Assembly (NCBI GenBank): GCA_964587835.1
Contig: CAZPMN010000040.1
Span: 1-19,924, forward strand
Length of the DNA stretch: 19,924 nt
Direction: 5' to 3'
From: Erginobacter sp964587835
GTDB lineage: Bacteria > Auribacterota > Erginobacteria > Erginobacterales > Erginobacteraceae
Part shown: one piece after another, positions 1 to 6,436 of the stretch
Numbering within the stretch: the first letter of the stretch is position 1
Layout of the letters: each line of letters starts with the position of its first letter
The notes under the pieces: model-generated
The model's input: the letters and a program-made list of their open reading frames with translations, nothing else
The model's database searches: none
Told to the model about the DNA's origin: nothing
Position numbers and translations under genes: made by a program

Positions 1-26
1 CATCAAGCCCGAAGAGCGATACCGCA

Positions 27-68
27 ACTTCCCCACTGCTTACTGCTTACTGCCCCTCCCCCCTCCCC
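27..68. repeat. Heptamer repeat array R1 overlapping the 3' end of the QueG-like gene
   Basis: Six consecutive 7-nt units read in one register on the plus strand: ACTTCCC, CACTGCT, TACTGCT, TACTGCC, CCTCCCC, CCTCCCC. On the minus strand these become CAGTAAG- and GGGGAGG-type units. The stop codon of the QueG-like gene (TAA, 47-49) and its last residues (GRGEGQ) lie inside the array. The same unit types recur in five other spacers of this window. Confidence 0.75.
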
Positions 69-736
69 CGGCAAGCCTTCACGCAGATCCCGCAGATGTA
101 ATGGCCGAGGTTGAGCGAGTTCTTAAAGACCCGGAGCTGCTCGAAGCACCGGAGGTGGTCGAAGTCCGCCGGATTTTCCGCGATCGCCCCGGCTGGGCAG
201 GCTTCGAGGCATTCCCGGCAGTCTCCGCAGTCGCGCTCCAGCGGCACCCCGGTCGTCAGCGGGAGATCGGTCAGGATTGTGACCAGTCGGACCCGCGCTC
301 CCCGTTGGGGGGTGACTAGGAGGTTGTTTCTCCCGATCCAGCCCAGGCCCGCTCGCCGGGATACCTCCTTGTGGGACAGGTGTCCCCGCTGATTGGTCCA
401 GTCAATGGTCTGGGAGGCGGCGATGGGGACCGCCCGGGCGCCCATCGCCTCGATCCGGCGGGCCAGCTCGAGGGCGTTGCGGTCGAGGAAGTAATTGATC
501 TGCCGGTAGTGGTGGAGGTAGAGCCGGGTCGGGTGGTCGGTGATGTCTTCCAGGACCCCGTTACAGAGAAATACCCCGAGAGCGATCCCGGTTTGAAGTC
601 TCCCCGTGGTCTCCGGGGAGAGGTCTAAAGCCATCTCCACCAGGTCCGGCAGACCGGCCGTTCCGAAAAGATCGAACCCCAGCCCGAACGCCGCTTCAGC
701 GATCCGCTCGTAATTGGATTCTTCGATGTTGCCCAT
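47..736 (-). CDS. QueG-like (COG1600) double 4Fe-4S cluster protein, short form
   Basis: Homologous to epoxyqueuosine reductase QueG, the cobalamin-dependent Fe-S enzyme that finishes queuosine in tRNA. Visible signatures are GLGWIGRNNLL followed by TDLPL, then a first cluster motif CGDCRECLEACP and a second set made of an isolated Cys (LRCFEQL) plus CGICVKAC. That gives eight Cys in the QueG arrangement, although the usual Pro after the last Cys is Arg. At about 229 residues it is much shorter than typical QueG (over 300) and has no C-terminal HEAT-repeat (tRNA-binding) region, so true QueG activity is uncertain; it may be a paralog of unknown substrate. ATG at 736 is preferred over an in-frame TTG at 742 because GGGGA sits 6 nt upstream of it. 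The C-terminus runs into repeat R1. It is followed upstream by a repeat-rich spacer that separates it from mnmG on the same strand. Confidence 0.8.
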   Translation of the reverse strand: MGNIEESNYERIAEAAFGLGFDLFGTAGLPDLVEMALDLSPETTGRLQTGIALGVFLCNGVLEDITDHPTRLYLHHYRQINYFLDRNALELARRIEAMGARAVPIAASQTIDWTNQRGHLSHKEVSRRAGLGWIGRNNLLVTPQRGARVRLVTILTDLPLTTGVPLERDCGDCRECLEACPAGAIAENPADFDHLRCFEQLRVFKNSLNLGHYICGICVKACRGRGEGQ

Positions 737-766
737 AATCAATCCCCGTGGTGAGAGGATAGTATA

Positions 767-822
767 GGAAATGGGGAATAGGGAATGGTAAACAGTGATC
801 AGTAATCAGTAATCAGTGGCCG
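767..822. repeat. Heptamer repeat array R2
   Basis: Eight in-register 7-nt units: GGAAATG, GGGAATA, GGGAATG, GTAAACA, GTGATCA, GTAATCA, GTAATCA, GTGGCCG. The first three belong to the GGGAATR module and the next four to the GTAATCA module. A decayed continuation (CAGTAGT, GTTCAGT) is visible to about 857. It lies between the start of the QueG-like gene and the end of mnmG. Confidence 0.8.
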
Positions 823-864
823 GAACGACTGGGGGGTAGCGGTCAGTAGTGTTCAGTCATAAAA

Positions 865-907
865 TAACCTGATTTACACTAACCCGATTTATGAATAAAT
901 CGGGTTA
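865..907. repeat. Dispersed hairpin repeat, copy 1
   Basis: Perfect inverted repeat: AACCCGATTTA (881-891), loop TGAA, TAAATCGGGTT (896-906), preceded by TAACCTGATTT. A second copy at 4927-4967 has the same leader and stem with a compensated base-pair change. There is no clean T-tract, so it reads as a REP-like repeat more than a terminator. Confidence 0.75.
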
Positions 908-909
908 AA

Positions 910-960
910 TCTATCCTGTAGATCCTGTTATCCTGTCAAAAATTATCCCGTTATCCTGTC
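910..960. repeat. Short ATCCTGT-type direct repeats at the end of mnmG
   Basis: The motif ATCCTGT or TATCCTGTC occurs repeatedly (about 912, 921, 930 and 953, with a variant TATCCCGT near 944). The stop codon of mnmG (TAA, complement of 951-953) and its last residues (TKTG) are encoded within the outermost unit, GACAGGATAA on the minus strand. Confidence 0.65.
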
Positions 961-2831
961 TTTGTTCCGGAGAGTTTCTTCAGCCAGACCATCAGGATTG
1001 AGATCGCCGCCGGGGTGACACCGGGGATTCGGGAAGCCTGACCCAGGTTGAGGGGCTTGAGCCGGCCCAGTTTCTCCCGGATCTCCGTCTTCAACCCCGG
1101 GATGGTGGAGTAATCAAGATCCGCCGGAAGGGCGACCTCTTCCAGTCGCCTCAGCTTGGCTACCTCGCTCTCCTGCCGGTTCAGGAAACCCTCGTATTTA
1201 ATCTCGATCTCCACCTGTTCCTTGACTCGGTCTGGCAGATTGGCCAGTTCCGGCTCCAGGACCTCCAGGTCGGCCAGTCCGACCCCGGTCCGGCGGAGGA
1301 GGTCTTTCAGGCTGGTCTTCTTTCGGATCGGCGAACCGCCCAGTCCGGCGATCAAGCGGTTGACCTCGTTGCCCGGGGGAATCTTGTGTTCGGCGAGGCG
1401 GCGGATGGTTTCCCCGATGGACCGGCGTCTGGCCGCAATCGCCGTTCCCCGGGCGGGATTGACCAATCCCAGCCGGCAGCCTTCCTCCCGCAGCCTCAAA
1501 TCCGCGTTGTCCTCCCGCAGGAAAAGCCGATACTCGGCCCGGGAGGTGAAGATCCGGTAGGGTTCATCGGTGCCCCTGGTGACCAGATCGTCGATCAGGA
1601 CCCCGATATAAGCCCGAGATCGGGAGAGGACAAAGGGTTTTTCTCCCCGCAGCGAAAGGACGGCGTTGATCCCCGCCATCAACCCTTGGGCAGCCGCCTC
1701 CTCGTACCCGGTAGTTCCGTTCACCTGTCCGGCCAGGTATAGACCAGGGACCGGCTTGCTCTCCAGGGTGGGGAAGAGGGCGGTGGGATCGGCGTAGTCG
1801 TGCTCGATCCCGTAGCCCGGCCGGATCATTTCGGCCCTCTCCAGCCCGACGATGGAACGAACCATCTTGCGCTGGAGATCGATCGGGAGGCTGGTTGAGA
1901 TCCCGTTCGGGTAGTACTCTGCGGTATCCCTCCCCTCCGGCTCCAGGAAGATATGATGGCGGGACCGGTCGGGGAAGCGGACCACCTTGTCCTCGATCGA
2001 GGGGCAGTAACGGACCCCCCGGCCCTTGATTACCCCTGAGAAGAGGGGCGAGCGGTCGAGGCCGGCGGCGATGATCCGGTGGGTTTCCGGGTTGGTCCAG
2101 GTGACATGACAGGGAACCTGATCGATCCCGGGCGGGGGGGAATCAAGGGAGAAGGGGGCGGGTTCGTGGTCGCCGGGTTGGACTTCCAGCCGGTCGAAGT
2201 CGATGGATCTCCCGTCCAGCCGGGGACAGGTTCCAGTCTTGAACCGGCCCAGGGTGAACCCGGCTCTCTCCATCCAGGCGGCCAGCCGCGCCGCCGGGGG
2301 GTCGCCGATCCGGCCGGCGGGGAAGTTGACCGGGCCGATATGGACCAGTCCGCGGAGAAACGTCCCGGGGGCGAGGATCACCCGATGGCCGGAAAATTTT
2401 TCCCCCAGGGCGGTCTTCACCCCCATCGCCCGTCCGCTCTCCAGGAGAACTTCCTCCACCCGACCCTGGTAAACCCGGAGGTGGGGAGCGGTTTCCACTC
2501 GCCGCTTCATAGCCATCCCGTAGCGATGGCGGTCGACCTGGACCCGGGTCGCGTGGACGGCCGGTCCCTTGCGGGTGTTGAGCCGGCGGTACTGCATCGC
2601 GCATTCATCGGCGGCCTGGGCCATCTCGCCGCCCAGGGCGTCGATCTCCCGCACCAGCTGCCCCTTGCCCAGGCCCCCAATCGCCGGATTACAAGAGAGG
2701 GCGCCGATCCGATCGGCGTCGATGGTGAGCAGAAGAACAGACGTCCCCATCCGCGCCGCCGCCAGGGCCGCTTCAATCCCGGCATGCCCCGCCCCGACCA
2801 CGATCACGTCATATTTCACAGAACAAGTCAT
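951..2831 (-). CDS. mnmG: tRNA uridine-5-carboxymethylaminomethyl modification enzyme MnmG (GidA)
   Basis: FAD-dependent subunit of the MnmE-MnmG complex that installs the (carboxymethyl)aminomethyl group on C5 of wobble U34 in certain tRNAs; cytosolic. The N-terminal Rossmann motif is YDVIVVGAGHAGIEAA. Family motifs follow in order: SCNPAIGGLGKGQLV, FKTGTCPRLDGRSID, RYCPSIEDKVVRF, the GLYLAGQVNGTTGYEEAA box and FTSRAEYRLFLREDNADLRL. The helical C-terminal MnmE/tRNA-binding region includes YEGFLNRQ and LDYSTIPGL. The length of about 626 residues matches the family. ATG at 2831 puts eight residues before the FAD motif, as in known MnmG; an in-frame TTG at 2846 is possible but has no ribosome site. 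It is divergent from glmS across about 130 bp. No mnmE is in the window. The stop codon falls in a short repeat. Confidence 0.97.
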   Translation of the reverse strand: MTCSVKYDVIVVGAGHAGIEAALAAARMGTSVLLLTIDADRIGALSCNPAIGGLGKGQLVREIDALGGEMAQAADECAMQYRRLNTRKGPAVHATRVQVDRHRYGMAMKRRVETAPHLRVYQGRVEEVLLESGRAMGVKTALGEKFSGHRVILAPGTFLRGLVHIGPVNFPAGRIGDPPAARLAAWMERAGFTLGRFKTGTCPRLDGRSIDFDRLEVQPGDHEPAPFSLDSPPPGIDQVPCHVTWTNPETHRIIAAGLDRSPLFSGVIKGRGVRYCPSIEDKVVRFPDRSRHHIFLEPEGRDTAEYYPNGISTSLPIDLQRKMVRSIVGLERAEMIRPGYGIEHDYADPTALFPTLESKPVPGLYLAGQVNGTTGYEEAAAQGLMAGINAVLSLRGEKPFVLSRSRAYIGVLIDDLVTRGTDEPYRIFTSRAEYRLFLREDNADLRLREEGCRLGLVNPARGTAIAARRRSIGETIRRLAEHKIPPGNEVNRLIAGLGGSPIRKKTSLKDLLRRTGVGLADLEVLEPELANLPDRVKEQVEIEIKYEGFLNRQESEVAKLRRLEEVALPADLDYSTIPGLKTEIREKLGRLKPLNLGQASRIPGVTPAAISILMVWLKKLSGTKTG

Positions 2832-2883
2832 ACCACTTTTGTGCAATAAGGAAATTTTTTGGACCCGGTTTTCGGGGAAAATT

Positions 2884-2914
2884 ATGACAGGAGATCACGA
2901 TTCTCTGCTATATT
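2884..2914 (+). promoter_or_regulatory. Possible sigma70-type promoter for glmS
   Basis: ATGACA (2884-2889, 5 of 6 to TTGACA) and TATATT (2909-2914, 5 of 6 to TATAAT) are separated by a long 19-bp spacer, about 50 bp before the glmS start. The divergent mnmG promoter could not be identified in the same spacer. No glmS ribozyme-like element was recognised; there are only about 120 bp available. Confidence 0.35.
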
Positions 2915-2965
2915 AATCCATCCGGAAGCAAGTTACCGCAATAATCTACCTCGAGGGTGGGACAT

Positions 2966-4792
2966 ATGTGTGGAATAGTCTGTTATATCGGCGCCAAGGA
3001 GGCCGCCCCGATCCTCCTTGAAGGCTTGAGGCGGCTGGAGTACCGGGGTTATGATTCCGCCGGCCTGGCCGTGAACGACGGACGGGAGTCCTGTCTGATC
3101 AGAGAGGTGGGCAAGGTCAACCGCCTGGAGGAGAAGGTCAAGGCGGCCCATCCCCGGGGCACGATGGGGATCGCCCATACCCGCTGGGCCACCCACGGCC
3201 GTCCCAGCGTCGCCAACGCTCATCCCCAGACCGGTGAGGGGGAAAAGGTGTTTTTGGTCCACAACGGGATTATCGAGAACTATCTTTCCCTGAAGGAAGA
3301 GCTGGCGCAGAAAGGGCATACCTTCAAATCCGAGACTGACACCGAGGTTCTCGCCCACCTGATCGAGGAATCTTACGAGGGCGACCTGGTGGCGGCGGTG
3401 AAGAGCGCCCTGCTTCGGGTCCAGGGGACCTTCGGCATCGCCCTTTTCCACCGCGACGTCCCCCGGCAGATCGTCCTGGCCCGCCGGGGTTCCCCCCTGA
3501 TCCTGGGAATCGGGGAGGGCGAGTACCTGGCCGCCTCTGATGTCAACGCCCTGATCCGGCACACCAACCAGGTCATTCATCTCCAGGACAACGAACTGGC
3601 GGTTCTCAACGAGCAAGACTACTCGATTTGCGACTTCCAGGACCGGAGGGTGATCCGGCGGACGGAGACGGTCGAATGGGGGGAAGACGCCGCCGACAAG
3701 AAGGGATTCGAGCACTATATGCTCAAGGAGATCTTCGAGCAGCCCGAGGCGGTCGAGAACGCACTGCGGGGACGGATCCTCGAGGGAGAGGGGGTCTCCC
3801 GGCTGGGGGGGCTGGAAGGGGCCCTAGACCGGCTGAAGACCATGGAGAAGATCCACTTTGTCTCCTGCGGCACCTCTTACTACGCCGGCCTGCTGGCCCG
3901 CTACATCTTCGAGAAGATCACCGATTTAAGCGTGGAGGTTGAATACGCCTCCGAGTTCCGCTACCGCAACCTGCGGCTCGACGAGAAGACGGCGGTCCTG
4001 GCCATCTCCCAATCGGGAGAGACTGCTGACACCCTGGCCGCTATCCGGGAGGCGCGGCGGAAGGGTGCGCTCTGCCTGGGACTGGTCAATGTGGTCGGAT
4101 CGACCATTGCCAAGGAGACCGACGCCGGGGTTTACAACCACGCCGGCCCCGAGATCGGAGTGGCCTCAACCAAAGTCTTCCTCTCCCAGTGCGTGATCCT
4201 GACCCTGATGGCGCTGCTGGTCGGCCGCTACCAGCGTCTTTCTCTGACCGAGGGCCTCGCCATCACCCGGGCCCTGAAGAGGCTCCCGGGTCAGCTACGC
4301 CAGATCCTCCATCTGGCCCCGCGGATCGAGGAAATCGCCCGCCGTTACGCCGGCTATGATAATTTTCTCTATATCGGGAGGCTCTACAACTTCCCGATCG
4401 CGATGGAGGGAGCCCTGAAGCTGAAGGAGATCTCCTACCTCCACGCCGAGGGATATGCCGCCGGCGAGATGAAGCACGGTCCGATCTCCCTGATTGACCC
4501 CGAGTTCCCGACCGTGGCCATCGTCCCCCGGGATTCCACCTATGATAAGATGATCAGCAACATCCAGGAGATCAAGGCCCGGGAAGGAAAGGTAATGGCG
4601 GTGGCGGCCGAAGGGGACGAAGAGCTCGCCGGCCAGGTTGACGACGTCATCCCCGTTCCTTGCACCCTCGATATTCTCCAGCCTCTTCTCAATACGGTTC
4701 CTCTCCAGCTCTTTGCCTATTACGTCGCCCGGGAGCGGGGCTGCAGCATCGACAAGCCCCGCAACCTGGCCAAGTCGGTTACCGTGGAATAA
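2966..4792 (+). CDS. glmS: Glutamine--fructose-6-phosphate aminotransferase (isomerizing)
   Basis: Makes glucosamine-6-phosphate from fructose-6-phosphate and glutamine, the first step to UDP-GlcNAc for peptidoglycan and LPS; cytosolic. The N-terminal Ntn glutaminase starts MCGIVCYIG, whose Cys2 becomes the N-terminal nucleophile after Met removal, and continues with HTRWATHGRPS, HNGIIENY and SETDTEVLAHLI. Two SIS sugar-isomerase domains follow: SCGTSYYAG and SQSGETADTLAA in the first, then GRLYNFPIAMEGALKLKEIS and GEMKHGPISLID. The C-terminal tail RGCSIDKPRNLAKSVTVE is the conserved end of the family. The 608 residues are typical. ATG at 2966 is chosen over an in-frame GTG at 2957 because the nucleophilic Cys must be residue 2; GAGGGTGG lies just upstream. 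It appears monocistronic: a long hairpin follows the stop and the next gene is 190 bp away. Confidence 0.98.
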   Translation: MCGIVCYIGAKEAAPILLEGLRRLEYRGYDSAGLAVNDGRESCLIREVGKVNRLEEKVKAAHPRGTMGIAHTRWATHGRPSVANAHPQTGEGEKVFLVHNGIIENYLSLKEELAQKGHTFKSETDTEVLAHLIEESYEGDLVAAVKSALLRVQGTFGIALFHRDVPRQIVLARRGSPLILGIGEGEYLAASDVNALIRHTNQVIHLQDNELAVLNEQDYSICDFQDRRVIRRTETVEWGEDAADKKGFEHYMLKEIFEQPEAVENALRGRILEGEGVSRLGGLEGALDRLKTMEKIHFVSCGTSYYAGLLARYIFEKITDLSVEVEYASEFRYRNLRLDEKTAVLAISQSGETADTLAAIREARRKGALCLGLVNVVGSTIAKETDAGVYNHAGPEIGVASTKVFLSQCVILTLMALLVGRYQRLSLTEGLAITRALKRLPGQLRQILHLAPRIEEIARRYAGYDNFLYIGRLYNFPIAMEGALKLKEISYLHAEGYAAGEMKHGPISLIDPEFPTVAIVPRDSTYDKMISNIQEIKAREGKVMAVAAEGDEELAGQVDDVIPVPCTLDILQPLLNTVPLQLFAYYVARERGCSIDKPRNLAKSVTVE

Positions 4793-4800
4793 TATTTCCT

Positions 4801-4849
4801 AACCCGAATTACCCACGAATAATGTGATTTTTCGTGGGTAATTCGGGTT
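4801..4849. repeat. Perfect 19-bp inverted repeat downstream of glmS
   Basis: AACCCGAATTACCCACGAA (4801-4819) pairs perfectly with 4831-4849 across an 11-nt loop. It begins 8 nt after the glmS stop and could act as a terminator or mRNA-end stabiliser. No run of T follows, so intrinsic termination is not obvious. The outer AACCCGA/TCGGGTT ends match the shorter hairpin family at 881-906 and 4941-4966. Confidence 0.7.
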
Positions 4850-4926
4850 GTAGGTTGCTAGGCAAGAATTAGAGATAGAGAATGTTATGTACTTGAACCT
4901 CTTCTCCTGCTCATTGATCGCCGGAC

Positions 4927-4967
4927 AACCTGATTTCGCTAGCCCGATTTATCATTAAATCGGGCTA
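4927..4967. repeat. Dispersed hairpin repeat, copy 2
   Basis: AGCCCGATTTA (4941-4951), loop TCAT, TAAATCGGGCT (4956-4966), led by AACCTGATTT. Compared with copy 1 (881-906), the second stem pair changes from A-T to G-C on both arms and the loop differs (TCAT against TGAA). It sits immediately before the ribosome site of the hesA-like gene. Confidence 0.75.
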
Positions 4968-4982
4968 AAGGAAATTTTATTG

Positions 4983-5861
4983 ATGAGGACCACTGTCTCC
5001 GGATTAATTGCCGCCGCGACGAAGAGGGTTAAGTTCTCGGGGGATGAGGAATACGCGGGCATCGATCTTCTCGGCGTCCGGCAAGTCGCGGCCGCCGCCT
5101 CCATCTCAGAGCGGGAGGTGGAAATCGCCGCCCTCCGGGAGGGGATCATCCCCGTGCGCTACCGACGGAATATCCCCTCCCTGGGGATCGAGGGGCAGGT
5201 CCGTCTCCTGGCGGCGACTGCGGCGGTGGTCGGGGCCGGTGGCCTGGGCGGACTGATCATCGAGCTTCTGGCCCGGGCCGGGGTGGGGCGGCTGATCCTG
5301 ATCGACGGGGACAGCTTCGCCGAGGACAACCTCAACCGCCAGCTCCTCTGTCGGGAGGGTGATCTCGGGCGGAAGAAGATCGCCGCGGCCGGCGAGCGGG
5401 TGGCTGCTGTCAACTCGGCGGTTGAGGTTATTGCGCACCCGGTTTTCCTCACCGCGGATAACGCCGCCGCCCTCCTGGCTGGCGCGGAGGTGGTGATCGA
5501 CGCGCTTGACCGGATCAGCGTCCGGATATTGCTGGAAAAGACGGCCGCCCGTCTTTCTGTCCCCCTGGTCCACGGGGCGATCGGAGGCTTGATCGGCCAG
5601 GTCGCGACCGTCCGGCCGGGGGAGGAGATCCTCTCCATCTCCATTTACGGTCGGGAAGAATCACCCCCCCGGGGGATCGAGGCCGTCCTCGGAACCCCGA
5701 CCATCACCCCGGCCGTGGTCGCCTCTCTGGAGGCGATGGAGGCGGTGAAAATCCTGCTCGGCTGGGAATCTTCCCTGGCAAACGAACTTCTCTACCTCGA
5801 TCTGGAATCCTTGGAGTTCTCCCGGATTCCCCTGAAAGAGAGGGACAAGGATGGAGATTGA
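4983..5861 (+). CDS. ThiF/MoeB/HesA-family E1-like adenylyltransferase
   Basis: Predicted to adenylate the C-terminal Gly of a ubiquitin-like sulfur carrier, most likely the MoaD-like protein encoded next to it, feeding molybdopterin synthase. An N-terminal extension (about residues 30-65, including SEREVEIAALREGIIP and YRRNI) precedes the Rossmann nucleotide site VVGAGGLGG (about 82-90). The E1 motifs LIDGD, NLNRQLL (about 116-122), GRKK and VIDALD follow, then a crossover segment HGAIGGLIGQVATVRPG. Neither of the paired CxxC zinc motifs of canonical MoeB/ThiF is present and there is no rhodanese domain, so HesA-like is the closest description. ATG at 4983 is preferred over TTG at 4980; AAAGGAAA lies 8 nt upstream. 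The stop overlaps the start of moaD by 11 bp, indicating translational coupling. Confidence 0.85.
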   Translation: MRTTVSGLIAAATKRVKFSGDEEYAGIDLLGVRQVAAAASISEREVEIAALREGIIPVRYRRNIPSLGIEGQVRLLAATAAVVGAGGLGGLIIELLARAGVGRLILIDGDSFAEDNLNRQLLCREGDLGRKKIAAAGERVAAVNSAVEVIAHPVFLTADNAAALLAGAEVVIDALDRISVRILLEKTAARLSVPLVHGAIGGLIGQVATVRPGEEILSISIYGREESPPRGIEAVLGTPTITPAVVASLEAMEAVKILLGWESSLANELLYLDLESLEFSRIPLKERDKDGD

Positions 5862-6078
5862 GGTTCACCTCTATGGAGCCTTCCGCAAGCTGACTCGAAA
5901 CCCCGCCTTCAGCTACAAGGTGGAGGAGGGTACCACCGTTGGCGAACTGATGGACCGGTTGAAAATCCCCGATCCGGTTTACCGGATGGCCCTGGTCAAC
6001 AACATCAGGGTTTCCGAGTCCACCCGGCTCAACGATGGCGACCGGGTTCACCTCTTCCAGCCGATCGGCGGCGGCTGA
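5851..6078 (+). CDS. moaD: MoaD/ThiS-family ubiquitin-like sulfur carrier protein
   Basis: Small beta-grasp sulfur carrier, 75 residues. The features seen are an MEIEVHLYGAFRKL first strand-turn, the middle GTTVGELMDRL helix, LNDGDRVHLFQPI and the obligatory C-terminal di-glycine (here IGGG). In molybdopterin synthase the terminal Gly thiocarboxylate gives its sulfur to precursor Z. MoaD is favoured over ThiS because moaA, moaC and mogA lie 5-8 kb downstream and no thi genes are seen; a tungsten-cofactor or other sulfur-transfer role is possible. It overlaps the end of the E1-like gene, its predicted activating enzyme. The partner subunit moaE is not in this window. Confidence 0.82.
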   Translation: MEIEVHLYGAFRKLTRNPAFSYKVEEGTTVGELMDRLKIPDPVYRMALVNNIRVSESTRLNDGDRVHLFQPIGGG

Positions 6079-6436
6079 TTAGCTAATCGATGCCGTCTTC
6101 CCGCAGGTCGGCGGGTTATCCACCGCTTATTCACCACAATCCACCGGCAATTATTGCCGGATGAAGAACGGGAAGCTGCCGGGAAGGGGGAAATCGACGT
6201 ATCCGTGCTCACTCCAGTCGGTCAGATGCTTCCGCTCACTGCTGAAGATGGCCGGTGGCTGGTCCGGATTCGGTCCATCAGAATGTGCATAACCTGTGGA
6301 AAAACGGCAAAAAAATGTGGATAAGCTGTTGACAGATCCCCGTTATCCCTTATCATAACCCCCTTTGTCCCGGACCGGTCGCCTCTGCATGCTGACCGGG
6401 TTACCGGGCAGGGAGTTATCAGGAGGAAGTTGTCTT
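6079..6436. other. Non-coding region with DnaA-box-like cluster (candidate oriC or DnaA-regulated promoter)
   Basis: A 358-bp stretch without a convincing gene. On the minus strand there are close DnaA boxes TTATGCACA (6284-6292), TTTTCCACA (6295-6303) and TTATCCACA (6316-6324), three in 41 bp. In the opposite orientation lie TTATCCACC (6116-6124) and TTATTCACC (6127-6135), each one base from the TTATNCACA consensus. It also contains a palindrome, CCGGCAAT-T-ATTGCCGG (6144-6160), and an 8-bp long-range inverted repeat (6141-6148 with 6251-6258). An A-run follows the boxes (6309-6315). The nearest classic oriC neighbour is mnmG/gidA, about 3.3 kb away; dnaA, dnaN and rpmH are not seen. Confidence 0.5.
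6329..6356 (+). promoter_or_regulatory. Strong sigma70-like promoter for the first TPR gene
   Basis: A perfect -35 TTGACA (6329-6334) and TATCAT (6351-6356, 5 of 6 to TATAAT) are separated by 16 bp. The -35 begins 4 nt after the DnaA-box-like site at 6316-6324, so a bound DnaA would touch the promoter. An ideal AGGAGG (6421-6426) and ATG (6437) follow about 70 nt downstream of the expected start of transcription. Confidence 0.7.

Noticed and set aside
881..906. Intrinsic terminator for mnmG or the QueG-like gene
   Set aside because: It lies 45 bp past the mnmG stop with a stable stem, but no T-run follows on the minus strand, and a near-identical copy sits upstream of another gene. It reads better as a repeat.
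2832..2965. glmS riboswitch/ribozyme in the leader
   Set aside because: The spacer is too short and shared with mnmG, and no glmS ribozyme core was recognised.
6365..6436. N-terminal extension of the first TPR protein
   Set aside because: It would begin only about 9 bp after the predicted -10 box, whereas AGGAGG with an ATG at 6437 gives a standard start.
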